NCBI RefSeq assembly: GCF_000026105.1
Contig: NC_008027.1
Coordinates: 554,501-618,500 of the forward strand
Source: Pseudomonas entomophila L48
Lineage (GTDB): Bacteria > Pseudomonadota > Gammaproteobacteria > Pseudomonadales > Pseudomonadaceae
DNA: 64,000 nucleotides
Reading direction: 5' to 3'
Below the pieces are notes generated by a model. The model searched no databases, was not told the DNA's origin, and worked only from the letters and a program-made list of their open reading frames with translations. Below are positions 1 to 7,653 of this stretch, piece by piece. Position 1 is the stretch's first letter. Every line of letters begins with the position of its first letter. The position numbers were made by a program, and so were the translations under genes.

Positions 1-1745
1 GGTCGCAGCAATACCCTGGCAACACCGCCGTGCAGGAAGGCCTGAACGCTCACTTCGGGCGTCTGCTCGAGCAGCCGTTCGCCTACCCGCTCAACGACGC
101 CTTGGTGGTCCAGGCGCGCCAAGTGCTGCGCGCCGAGTCCCTGGCCAGCGTGGTCTACCGGGTATTGCGCGAACAGGCCCGCAGCCTGCCGGAGTACCGC
201 CTGAGCCAGCAGCTCGGGCCGCAGGCCAGCCAGTTCGTTGGTATCGACTACCCGATCCCCGGCTTCTACACCTCCCAGGGTTACCAGCAGTACTTCTCGG
301 TGCAGGGCGCCAACCTGGTCAACGACATCCTGCGCGACAACTGGGTGCTGGGCGAGGGCAGCGGCATCAGCGACATGGACATGCGCCGGTTGATGGTCGA
401 GTTGGAGCAGCTGTACTTCCGCGACTACGCCAACTACTGGGGCGAGGCGATCAACCAGGTCGGCCTGATCCCGTTCAACGACGCGGGCGAAAGCGCCGAC
501 CAGCTGTCGGCGCTGACCGCCGCCAACTCGCCGTTGCTGCTGCTGCTCACCGAGGTGCGCGAGAACACCCGCTTCCCGGTGCTGGCGGAAACCCCGGACG
601 AAGGCAACCAGGCGGCCGAGGCCGCGGCTGGCAAAGCCGCTGCCAAGAAGCTCGGCAAGGGCGGCGCGGCAGTGGCCGGCGCCGTGGCCGACAAGGCCCG
701 CGATGCCCTGGCCAAGAAACCACTGCCGGACACCGCGCGCATGGCCCTGCAACGGCGCTTCGAGCCGCTGCACCGGTTGCTCGACGACAACAACGGCCCG
801 GGCCCCGACCTGGCGCCGACCATGCAGGCGCTGAACGACCTGCAGCAGCAGATGGCCGGCCTGGCTCGTTCCAACCAGGCCGAGGAAGCCTCGTACCAGA
901 TGGCCAAGGCGCGCATGTCGGGCCAGCGCGATGCCCTGAGCAGCCTGCGCAACGGCACTGCGCGCCTGCCACGGCCAGTGGCCGGCTGGTTCAACCTGCT
1001 GTCCGACGACATCTGGCGCATGGTGCTCAACGACACCTACAGCTACCTCAACCAGCGCTACCAGAGCGAGCTGTACAGCTTCTATGGCCGCGCCATCGAG
1101 TCGCGCTACCCGTTCAACGCCCATGGCACCAGCGACGTGGCGATCAGCGACTTCCGCGACTTCTTCAAGGCCCAGGGCGTGGCGGACCGCTTCTTCGACA
1201 CCTACATGCGCCCGTTCGTCAGCGGTGAAGCCGGCACCTTCCGCCTGCGCAGCCTCGATGGCCAGAGCCTGCCGATGGCCAGGGCGTACCTGGAGCAGAT
1301 GGGCGCGGCCCAGACCATCCGCCAGAGCTTCTTCGCGCAGAACCCGGAAGAGCCGCAGGTGCAGTTCAAGCTCGAACCGTACACCCTCGACCCGTCGGTG
1401 AGCCGCGCCGAGTTCCGCTTCGGCGACACGGTGATCGACTACCGCCATGGCCCGATCGTCTCCACCAGCCTGAAGTGGCCGACCGAGGCCCAGGACGGCA
1501 ACAGCAGCCTGACCCTGGAGCAGCTCAACGGCCGCCCCATGGCGCTGGAGAAGAACGGCGGCCCGTGGTCGCTGTTCCGCCTGCTCGACCTGATGCAGAC
1601 CGAGTACCTCAAGGGCCGCGACACCATGGTGCTCAAGGCCAATGTCGGCGGCATGCGCGCCAACTACCTGCTGACCAGCCAGCGCGCGCCGAACCCGTTC
1701 GACATGAACGTGCTGCGCGGCTTCCGCCTGCCAGGGGAGCTGTGA
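1..1745 (+). CDS. tssM: T6SS inner-membrane core protein TssM (IcmF), C-terminal part
   Basis: This is the C-terminal ~580 residues of TssM, the IcmF-like membrane-complex protein that anchors the T6SS to the inner membrane and reaches TssJ in the outer membrane. The reading frame is open from the window edge, so the N-terminal membrane helices and NTPase-like part lie upstream. The periplasmic IcmF C-terminal region is visible, including IPGFYTSQGYQQYF near the start and the ending with FDMNVLRGFRLPG, both typical of the family. An Ala/Lys/Gly-rich linker (about 610-720) interrupts it. The stop overlaps the next ATG (TGATG), so it is translationally coupled to the phosphatase gene. Confidence 0.93.
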   Translation, partial: SQQYPGNTAVQEGLNAHFGRLLEQPFAYPLNDALVVQARQVLRAESLASVVYRVLREQARSLPEYRLSQQLGPQASQFVGIDYPIPGFYTSQGYQQYFSVQGANLVNDILRDNWVLGEGSGISDMDMRRLMVELEQLYFRDYANYWGEAINQVGLIPFNDAGESADQLSALTAANSPLLLLLTEVRENTRFPVLAETPDEGNQAAEAAAGKAAAKKLGKGGAAVAGAVADKARDALAKKPLPDTARMALQRRFEPLHRLLDDNNGPGPDLAPTMQALNDLQQQMAGLARSNQAEEASYQMAKARMSGQRDALSSLRNGTARLPRPVAGWFNLLSDDIWRMVLNDTYSYLNQRYQSELYSFYGRAIESRYPFNAHGTSDVAISDFRDFFKAQGVADRFFDTYMRPFVSGEAGTFRLRSLDGQSLPMARAYLEQMGAAQTIRQSFFAQNPEEPQVQFKLEPYTLDPSVSRAEFRFGDTVIDYRHGPIVSTSLKWPTEAQDGNSSLTLEQLNGRPMALEKNGGPWSLFRLLDLMQTEYLKGRDTMVLKANVGGMRANYLLTSQRAPNPFDMNVLRGFRLPGEL

Positions 1746-2473
1746 TGCAGCCTGCCACCCCCTGGCGCAGCGCGGCGCGCACCGACCCGGGCAAGGTCCG
1801 TGCGCGCAACGAGGACGCCTTTCTCGACTGCCCGCAGCAGGGGCTGTGGGCAGTCGCCGATGGCATGGGCGGCCACGAGGCTGGCGATGTCGCCAGCCAG
1901 ATGATCGTCGAGAGCCTGGCCGAACTGCCGGCCAGCAGCACGTTCGACGAGCGCGTGGTCGCCGTGCGCCAGTGCCTGCACTGGATCAACCGCCGGCTTG
2001 GTCAGGAGCTCACCGTGAGTGTCGAAGGCCAGGCGCGGATCATCGGCAGCACCGTGGTCACCCTGCTGCTCGAAGGCCGCCGTGGCGCTTGCGTGTGGGC
2101 CGGCGACAGCCGCTGCTACCTGTGGCGTGGCCAGCGCCTGTACCAGCTGACCCGTGACCACTCGCTGCAGCAGCAACTGATCGACAAGGAGCGCATGAGC
2201 GCCGAGCAGGCCCGTGAGCACCCTTCGGCGCGGGCCTTGACCCGTGCCGTCGGCGCCAGCGCCAGCCTGACCCTGGAAGTGCTGGAGTTCGAGGCGTGCC
2301 CAGGTGATGTGTTCCTGCTGTGCAGCGACGGCCTGTACGACGGCGTGGAGAGCGGTGGCCTGGGCCATGCGCTGGACCTGGCCTCGCCCGGCGAAGCCCT
2401 GCAACGCCTGTTCGAAACCGCCCTGGGCGGTTCGGCGAAAGACAACCTGACCGCAGTGGTGATCCACCGATGA
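1745..2473 (+). CDS. stp1: T6SS-associated PP2C-family Ser/Thr phosphatase
   Basis: A 242-residue PP2C (PPM) phosphatase. The metal-binding motifs are visible: RARNEDAF near residue 20, VADGMGGHEAG near 37-47, LLCSDGLYDGV near 190 and the terminal KDNLTAVVI. In T6SS clusters such phosphatases reverse the action of the adjacent threonine kinase (PppA/PpkA or Stp1/Stk1 pairs) and so tune assembly. The ATG is set by the TGATG overlap with tssM, and the gene ends in an ATGA overlap with the kinase gene, so the three form one translational unit. No signal peptide is seen; it is cytoplasmic. Confidence 0.93.
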   Translation: MQPATPWRSAARTDPGKVRARNEDAFLDCPQQGLWAVADGMGGHEAGDVASQMIVESLAELPASSTFDERVVAVRQCLHWINRRLGQELTVSVEGQARIIGSTVVTLLLEGRRGACVWAGDSRCYLWRGQRLYQLTRDHSLQQQLIDKERMSAEQAREHPSARALTRAVGASASLTLEVLEFEACPGDVFLLCSDGLYDGVESGGLGHALDLASPGEALQRLFETALGGSAKDNLTAVVIHR

Positions 2474-3528
2474 ACCTTGGCAGCGGCGACGCGCTGGATG
2501 TGCTCGACGCACTCGAGCAGGACAGCGAGTCGACCTATTTCGCATTCAACCAGGCCACCGCGCCCGAGCCCGCCCGCACCGGCAAGGGCCGGCGCAAACG
2601 GCGGGGCAAGGGGCGGGCGCCTGCTACCACGCAGGCACCGGCCGCCACCCCGGTGCGCGCGCTGCCACCGTTGCCCGACGTGCTCGCCGGGCGCTACCGC
2701 CTGGAGCGCCTGCTCGGCGCGGGCGGCATGGGCCGGGTGTACCGCGCTCGCGACCTGTTGCAGGAGCGCTTCGGCGACCCGCAGCCGCTGCTGGCGCTGA
2801 AGCTGATGAGCGACCAGTTGGCCACCGCTCCGGACGCCAACGCCCTGCTGTTCAACGAGTACGCCCTGACCAGCCGTCTGCGCCACCCCAACCTGGTACG
2901 CCTGCAAGGCTTCGCCGTCGACCCGGAGAGCGACCGTGGCTTCATCACCATGGAACTGATGCGCGGCACCTCCCTCGACCGCCTGCTCTGCGACCAGCCG
3001 ATGGGCCTGGCCTGGGCGCAGGTGCGCGAGATCGCCGTGCCGTTGCTCGATGTGCTCGCCTGCGTGCACGCCCAAGGCGTGGTGCACGGCGACCTCAAGC
3101 CCAGCAACGTGATGCTTACCGACGACGGCCTGCGCCTGTTCGACTTCGGCCTGGGCATGGCCCTGGAAGGCCCGCTGGCCGGCCTGCCGCACCTGAGCCA
3201 TGGCCGCTTCGAGGCCTGGACCCCAGCGTATGCCGCGCCGGAGCTGTTCGAAGGCGGCACCCCAAGCACCGCCAGCGACCTGTATGCGGTGGCCTGCGTG
3301 TTGTACGAACTGGTCACTGGTCGCCACCCGTTCGACCGCGTGCTGTCGCTCAAGGCCCGAGAGCAGGGCCTGCAGCATGCGTTGCGGGTGCCGGAGAACA
3401 TGCCGGCCAAGGCCTGGACGGCGTTGCGCACGGCCCTGGTCTTCGACCCCGGGCAGCGCAGCATCGGCGCCGCGCAGCTACGCGATGCTTTTGCTGCGCG
3501 TGGCTTTTGGTCAAGGTTCGGCAAGTGA
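2470..3528 (+). CDS. stk1: T6SS-associated Ser/Thr protein kinase
   Basis: A 352-residue Hanks-type kinase. A basic, Pro/Ala-rich N-terminal stretch (about 30-65) precedes the kinase domain: glycine loop LGAGGMGRVY near 83, the probable catalytic lysine in ALKLM, catalytic loop HGDLKPSNVM near 205 and DFG near 223. It stops shortly after the kinase fold, with no transmembrane helix or periplasmic sensor, so it resembles the short Stk1 type rather than the long PpkA. It is paired with the phosphatase upstream (ATGA overlap). The substrate cannot be told from sequence; by analogy with PpkA-Fha it may phosphorylate an FHA scaffold protein outside this window. Confidence 0.92.
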   Translation: MNLGSGDALDVLDALEQDSESTYFAFNQATAPEPARTGKGRRKRRGKGRAPATTQAPAATPVRALPPLPDVLAGRYRLERLLGAGGMGRVYRARDLLQERFGDPQPLLALKLMSDQLATAPDANALLFNEYALTSRLRHPNLVRLQGFAVDPESDRGFITMELMRGTSLDRLLCDQPMGLAWAQVREIAVPLLDVLACVHAQGVVHGDLKPSNVMLTDDGLRLFDFGLGMALEGPLAGLPHLSHGRFEAWTPAYAAPELFEGGTPSTASDLYAVACVLYELVTGRHPFDRVLSLKAREQGLQHALRVPENMPAKAWTALRTALVFDPGQRSIGAAQLRDAFAARGFWSRFGK

Positions 3529-3573
3529 ATAACCCTCGGTGGGCATACGGAGCATGGCACCGGCTTCGCCGGT

Positions 3574-3647
3574 GTTCGCCGGCAAGCCGGCTCCTACTAG
3601 GTACCCAGCACCAGCACCGTACCTGTAGGAGCCAGCTTGCTGGCGAA
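3574..3647. repeat. REP pair (BIME-like) after the kinase gene
   Basis: Two inverted copies of the Pseudomonas REP motif (TTCGCCGGCAAGCCGGCTCC at 3575-3594 and its imperfect complement at 3624-3647) flank a short spacer. A smaller CACCGG hairpin lies just before. It probably forms a large stem-loop that ends or stabilises the tssM-stp-stk transcript. Confidence 0.85.
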
Positions 3648-3713
3648 GAGGCCGGCCCAACCAATACAACGCTATTGCTTCCACCGTTTTTGGTTTCTGA
3701 CTTACAGGTCAAC

Positions 3714-3835
3714 TGCGCAAGAAGTTGCGCACTCAAATGTGGATAAGTGTGTGGATAGTTTGATGCAGGCCTTGTTACTCGTCATGTACAGCCAACTGCG
3801 CAACTTTTTGCCACCACTGCGCAAGAAGTTGCGCA
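3714..3835. promoter_or_regulatory. Two identical palindromes upstream of hcp (candidate enhancer-binding sites)
   Basis: The perfect 7-bp inverted repeat TGCGCAA-GAAG-TTGCGCA occurs at 3714-3731 and again at 3818-3835, with a lone TGCGCAA half-site at 3797-3803. The two centres are 104 bp apart, close to ten helical turns, so both would face the same side of DNA. They lie about 120 and 220 bp before the predicted sigma-54 start site, where activator (bEBP) sites are expected. Candidate binder: a T6SS Sfa/VasH-type regulator; inferred, not shown. Confidence 0.6.
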
Positions 3836-3920
3836 ACTTTTGAATGGTTCAACTTGAAAAGAACACCCAAATGGGTGTGCATGCTTTCTAACTATCTGAT
3901 TTAAATAGATAAATAAAAAC

Positions 3921-3936
3921 TGGCACGCCCTTTGTA
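3921..3936 (+). promoter_or_regulatory. Sigma-54 (RpoN) promoter of hcp
   Basis: TGGCACGCCCTTTGTA matches the -24/-12 consensus TGGCACG-N4-TTGC except for T in place of the final C. The GG-to-G spacing is exactly 12 bp. The predicted start lies near 3946, about 60 bp before hcp. The AT-rich stretch 3890-3920 upstream would suit DNA bending by IHF. Confidence 0.7.
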
Positions 3937-4006
3937 TTACCTAGTCGCCCCGAGGTGGCAAATTCCTGCCACCCGGCGACTATTTTCCAAGCAAGGAGAG
4001 CGACAC

Positions 4007-4525
4007 ATGGCAACTCCCGCCTACATGGCCGTCACCGGCGAAAAACAAGGTCTGATCACTGCCGGCGCCTTCACCGCCGACTCGGTGGGCAACACCTACC
4101 AGGAAGGCCACGAAGACCAGGTCATGGTCCAGGGCTTCGAACACGAAGTGATCATCCCGCGTGACCCGCAGTCCGGCCAGCCGACCGGCCAGCGCGTGCA
4201 TAAACCAGTGAAGATCACCAAGGTCTTCGACAAGGCCTCGCCACTGCTGCTGGCCGCCCTGACCTCGGGCGAGCGCATGACCAAGGTCGAGATCAAGTGG
4301 TACCGCACCTCGGCCCAGGGCACTCAAGAGCACTACTACACCACCGTCCTGGAAGACGCGATCATCGTCGACATCAAGGACTACATGCACAACTGCCAGG
4401 ACCCGGCCAACGCCCACTTCACCCACCTGGAAGACGTGTACTTCACCTACCGCAAGATCACCTGGACCCACGAAGTGTCCGGTACTTCCGGTTCCGACGA
4501 CTGGCGCGCGCCGGTCGCAGGCTAA
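4007..4525 (+). CDS. hcp: T6SS inner-tube protein Hcp
   Basis: A 172-residue Hcp, the hexameric ring protein that stacks into the tube propelled by the sheath and that also chaperones small effectors. Family features are MATPAYMAV at the N-terminus, followed by VQGFEHEVIIPRD and the terminal YRKITWTHEVSG segment. The length equals that of typical Hcp1-class proteins. The start is chosen at the ATG preceded by AAGGAGAG; an earlier in-frame start lies inside the sigma-54 promoter and cannot be used. It is the first gene of the hcp-vgrG-rhs unit and is followed by a strong hairpin. Confidence 0.96.
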   Translation: MATPAYMAVTGEKQGLITAGAFTADSVGNTYQEGHEDQVMVQGFEHEVIIPRDPQSGQPTGQRVHKPVKITKVFDKASPLLLAALTSGERMTKVEIKWYRTSAQGTQEHYYTTVLEDAIIVDIKDYMHNCQDPANAHFTHLEDVYFTYRKITWTHEVSGTSGSDDWRAPVAG

Positions 4526-4536
4526 GCCTGGACCCC

Positions 4537-4563
4537 GCCATGGCCCGCACCGCGGGCCATGGC
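4537..4563 (+). terminator. Strong hairpin between hcp and vgrG
   Basis: GCCATGGCCCGC (4537-4548) and its perfect complement (4552-4563) form a 12-bp, very GC-rich stem with a 3-nt loop. No long U-tract follows (only CGCTTTACCCC), so it is best read as a partial terminator or mRNA-stabilising stem that lets hcp be made in excess over vgrG. Confidence 0.6.
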
Positions 4564-4632
4564 CGCTTTACCCCTATTTGCGCCGCCGCGGTGAGCCGGG
4601 GCGGCCTGGATTGATGCAGGAGAGGGACAAGG

Positions 4633-7600
4633 ATGTTTGCCGCCGCCGACCAGACCCATTTCAGCTTGCACATCGACGGCCTGGAGCACGACTTCCAGGT
4701 ACTCGCCTTCGACGGCAGCGAAGCCATCAGCCAGGTGTACGCCATCGACCTGGAACTGGTCAGCGAGCACCCCTCGCGGGACCTGGAGAGCCTGCTGCAC
4801 AAGCCCGCGTTCCTCCAGCTCGGCGACGACGGCCGCGGCCTGCACGGCCTGATCTACCGCGCCGCGCAAGGCGAGGCGGGCAAGCGCCTGACCCGCTACC
4901 AGGTTACGCTACGCCCGCAGCTGGCCTACCTGGCCCACCGCATCAACCAACGCATGTTCCAGCAACTGAGCGTGCCGAAGATCATCGCCCAGGTACTGGA
5001 AGAGCACGGCATCCTCGCCAACGCCTACCAGTTCCAGCTGGGCGCCGTGTACCCGGAGCGTGAGTACTGCGTGCAGTACGACGAGTCCAACCTGCAATTC
5101 GTCCAGCGCCTGTGCGAAGAAGAGGGCATCCACTACCACTTCCGCCATAGCGCCGAGGGCCACCAGCTGGTGTTCGGCGACGACCAGACCGTGTTCCGCA
5201 AGCTGGCCCCGGTGGCCTACCAGCAGGACGCCGGGCTGGTGGCCGACACGCCGATGATCAAGCGCTTCGGCCTGCGCGTGGAAACCCGCACCAGCAGCGT
5301 CACCCGCCGCGACTACGACTTCAAGAAACCGCTGATCCAGCTCGAAGGCGAGTCGGTCAGCCACGCCGAGCCCGAGCTCGAAGACTATGACTACCCCGGG
5401 CGCTTCCTCGACCGCGCCCGCGGCAAGCACCTGGCCACCCGCGCCCTGGAGCGCCACCGCAGCGACTTCCGCCTGGCCGAAGGGCGCAGCGACCAGCCGT
5501 TGCTGGCCAGCGGGCATTTCCTGACCCTGAGCGCGCACCCCAACGCCGCCTGGAACGACCTCTGGCTGCTCACCGACGTGCACCACCAGGGCCGCCAGCC
5601 CCAGGTGCTGGAAGAAGCCATCACCAGCGACGTCGACGCCAAGTACGACGGCTTCCAGCAGGGCTACCGCAATTTCTTCAGCGCCACCCCGTGGGACGCC
5701 ACCTACCGCCCGCCGCTCGAACACCCCAAGCCGCGCATCCTCGGCACCCAGCGCGCCGTGGTCAGCGGCCCGGCCGGTGAAGAGATCTACTGCGACGAGT
5801 ACGGCCGCATCAAGGTGCAGTTCTTCTGGGACCGCGAAGGCCGCTCCGATGACAAGTCCAGCGTGTGGATGCGCGTGGCCTCCGGCTGGGCCGGGCAGGG
5901 CATCGCCAGCCTGCAGCTGCCCCGGGTCGGCATGGAGGTGCTGGTCAGCTTCCTCGAAGGTGACCCCGACCAGCCCCTGGTGACCGGTTGCCTGTACCAC
6001 GGCGTGAACATGCCGCACTACAAGCTGCCCGACCTGAAGACCCTGGCCACCATCAAGAGCAAGGAATACAAGGGCAGCCGCAACAACGAACTGCGCATCG
6101 ACGACACCACCAGCGAAATCAGCATCGCCCTGCGTAGCGACCACGGCGCCAGTGCGCTGAACCTGGGCTACCTCACGCACCCCAGACCGTCGGGCGGCGC
6201 CCCCCGTGGCGAAGGCTTTGAGCTGCGCACCGACCGCCACGGCGCCGTGCGCGCGGCCGGCGGCCTGCTGATCACCACCGAGCCCCGCGCCAACGAAGCC
6301 AAGCACCACAAGGACCTGCCGGAAACCGCCGAACGCCTGGCCACCGCCAGCGAACAGCAGGACAGCCTGGCGGAACTGGCCAAGCAGATGCAGGCCCAGG
6401 AACCCGGCGACCAGGATGCCGTGGCCAAGCGCCTGCACGAGCAGCACCAGGGTATCCTCGGCAGCGGCCCGGTCAACCAGAGCGCCAACGAGTTCCCCGA
6501 ATTCGCCCAGCCGCACCTGGTGCTGTCGAGCCCGGCCGGCATCGCCCTGACCACCCCCGGCCCCAACCACATCACCACCGGCGAGCATCTGGCCCTGAGC
6601 AGCACCGGCCACACCAGCATGTCCGTCGGCAAGCGCCTGCTGGCCAGCGCCAGCCAGGGCATGCGCCTGTTCGTGCAGAGCCTGGGCTGGAAACTGGTGT
6701 CGGCCTCCGGCGACATCGACATCCGCGCCCTCAAGGACAACATCAACCTGCTGGCCAAGCTGGACATCACCGCCAACGCCGACCGCATCGTGCTCACCGC
6801 CAAGACCGAGCTGGTGATCCAGGGCGGCGGCAGCGCCACCACCTACAACGCCGGCGGCATCACCCATGTCACCAGCGCCAACTACACCGCCCACGCCGCG
6901 CAGTTCGCCCATATCGGCGCCGCCAGCAAGGCCGGCACCTTCCCCGAACCACCGAAACCCGGCAAGGGCGACCTGGAGCTGCTGTACCAGTACGCCAACA
7001 GCAAAGGCGTGAAGACCGGTGACTACGACGTGATCGACGCCCTGGGCAAATCGATCAAGGGCAAGCTCGACGGCAACGGTTTCAACCAGGCCAGCGGCGC
7101 CGCCGCCGGCCCGCTGTGGGTCGACTTCGGCCTGGACCCGGCCGACACCTGGGCCGAGGGCAGCCACTTCGGCGCCGGCGACTGGCCACCCAAGCCCAGC
7201 TTCGCCGACATCGCCCCCGGCCAGCAGGCCGTGGTTGGCGAGGTACTCAGCGGCGGCAAGGGCGCAGAGGGGTTGCTGGGCAAGGGCCTGGCACTGGCAC
7301 AGCAAGGCATGGACAAGGGCAAGGGACTGATGCAGAACGCGATGGCACAAGGAAAATCGATGGCCCAGGGCCTGATGGGCCCCGGCGGCAACGGCCTGCT
7401 GGAACAGGGCAAGGCCCTGGCCGGCACGGGGATGCAACTGGCGAAAAGCGGCCAGGCCGCGCTGCAGAAGGCGCAACAGGTCAAGGCCGCCGTCGGCGGC
7501 GACACCGGCGCCATGGCCCAGCTGGCCAGCAACGTGGTGCCCGGTGCAGCGCCCACGCTCAAGGCCGCCAGCGCCCTCAAGCAACTGCCGAGCCTGCCCA

Positions 7601-7653
7601 AGCTCAGCGCTCCGGTGAACCCGGCCAAGCTGAACCATGAGGTGCTGGCATGA
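4633..7653 (+). CDS. vgrG: T6SS spike protein VgrG (TssI) with long C-terminal extension
   Basis: A 1006-residue VgrG, the trimeric spike tip. The gp27-like base spans about 1-370. The gp5-type OB domain lies near 386-460 (CDEYGRIKVQFFWDREGR; LPRVGMEVLVSFLEGDPDQP). A DUF2345-like beta region spans about 630-770. Beyond residue ~780 is an atypical extension: a globular piece with LWVDFGLDPADTW, then a low-complexity helix-prone stretch (about 880-1000) of GKGLxxAQQGM-like units rich in Gly, Ala, Gln and Lys. No catalytic motif was recognised there; it probably docks the Rhs cargo encoded next. ATG follows AGGAGAGGGACAAGG, and the end overlaps rhs by ATGA. Confidence 0.95.
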   Translation: MFAAADQTHFSLHIDGLEHDFQVLAFDGSEAISQVYAIDLELVSEHPSRDLESLLHKPAFLQLGDDGRGLHGLIYRAAQGEAGKRLTRYQVTLRPQLAYLAHRINQRMFQQLSVPKIIAQVLEEHGILANAYQFQLGAVYPEREYCVQYDESNLQFVQRLCEEEGIHYHFRHSAEGHQLVFGDDQTVFRKLAPVAYQQDAGLVADTPMIKRFGLRVETRTSSVTRRDYDFKKPLIQLEGESVSHAEPELEDYDYPGRFLDRARGKHLATRALERHRSDFRLAEGRSDQPLLASGHFLTLSAHPNAAWNDLWLLTDVHHQGRQPQVLEEAITSDVDAKYDGFQQGYRNFFSATPWDATYRPPLEHPKPRILGTQRAVVSGPAGEEIYCDEYGRIKVQFFWDREGRSDDKSSVWMRVASGWAGQGIASLQLPRVGMEVLVSFLEGDPDQPLVTGCLYHGVNMPHYKLPDLKTLATIKSKEYKGSRNNELRIDDTTSEISIALRSDHGASALNLGYLTHPRPSGGAPRGEGFELRTDRHGAVRAAGGLLITTEPRANEAKHHKDLPETAERLATASEQQDSLAELAKQMQAQEPGDQDAVAKRLHEQHQGILGSGPVNQSANEFPEFAQPHLVLSSPAGIALTTPGPNHITTGEHLALSSTGHTSMSVGKRLLASASQGMRLFVQSLGWKLVSASGDIDIRALKDNINLLAKLDITANADRIVLTAKTELVIQGGGSATTYNAGGITHVTSANYTAHAAQFAHIGAASKAGTFPEPPKPGKGDLELLYQYANSKGVKTGDYDVIDALGKSIKGKLDGNGFNQASGAAAGPLWVDFGLDPADTWAEGSHFGAGDWPPKPSFADIAPGQQAVVGEVLSGGKGAEGLLGKGLALAQQGMDKGKGLMQNAMAQGKSMAQGLMGPGGNGLLEQGKALAGTGMQLAKSGQAALQKAQQVKAAVGGDTGAMAQLASNVVPGAAPTLKAASALKQLPSLPKLSAPVNPAKLNHEVLA

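Noticed and set aside
3637..3843. A 68-codon frame in the hcp promoter region
   Set aside because: It runs through a REP arm and the palindromes; no family and no ribosome site.
4909..7638. A 909-codon minus-strand frame opposite vgrG
   Set aside because: Composition and lack of motifs mark it as an antisense shadow of vgrG codon bias.
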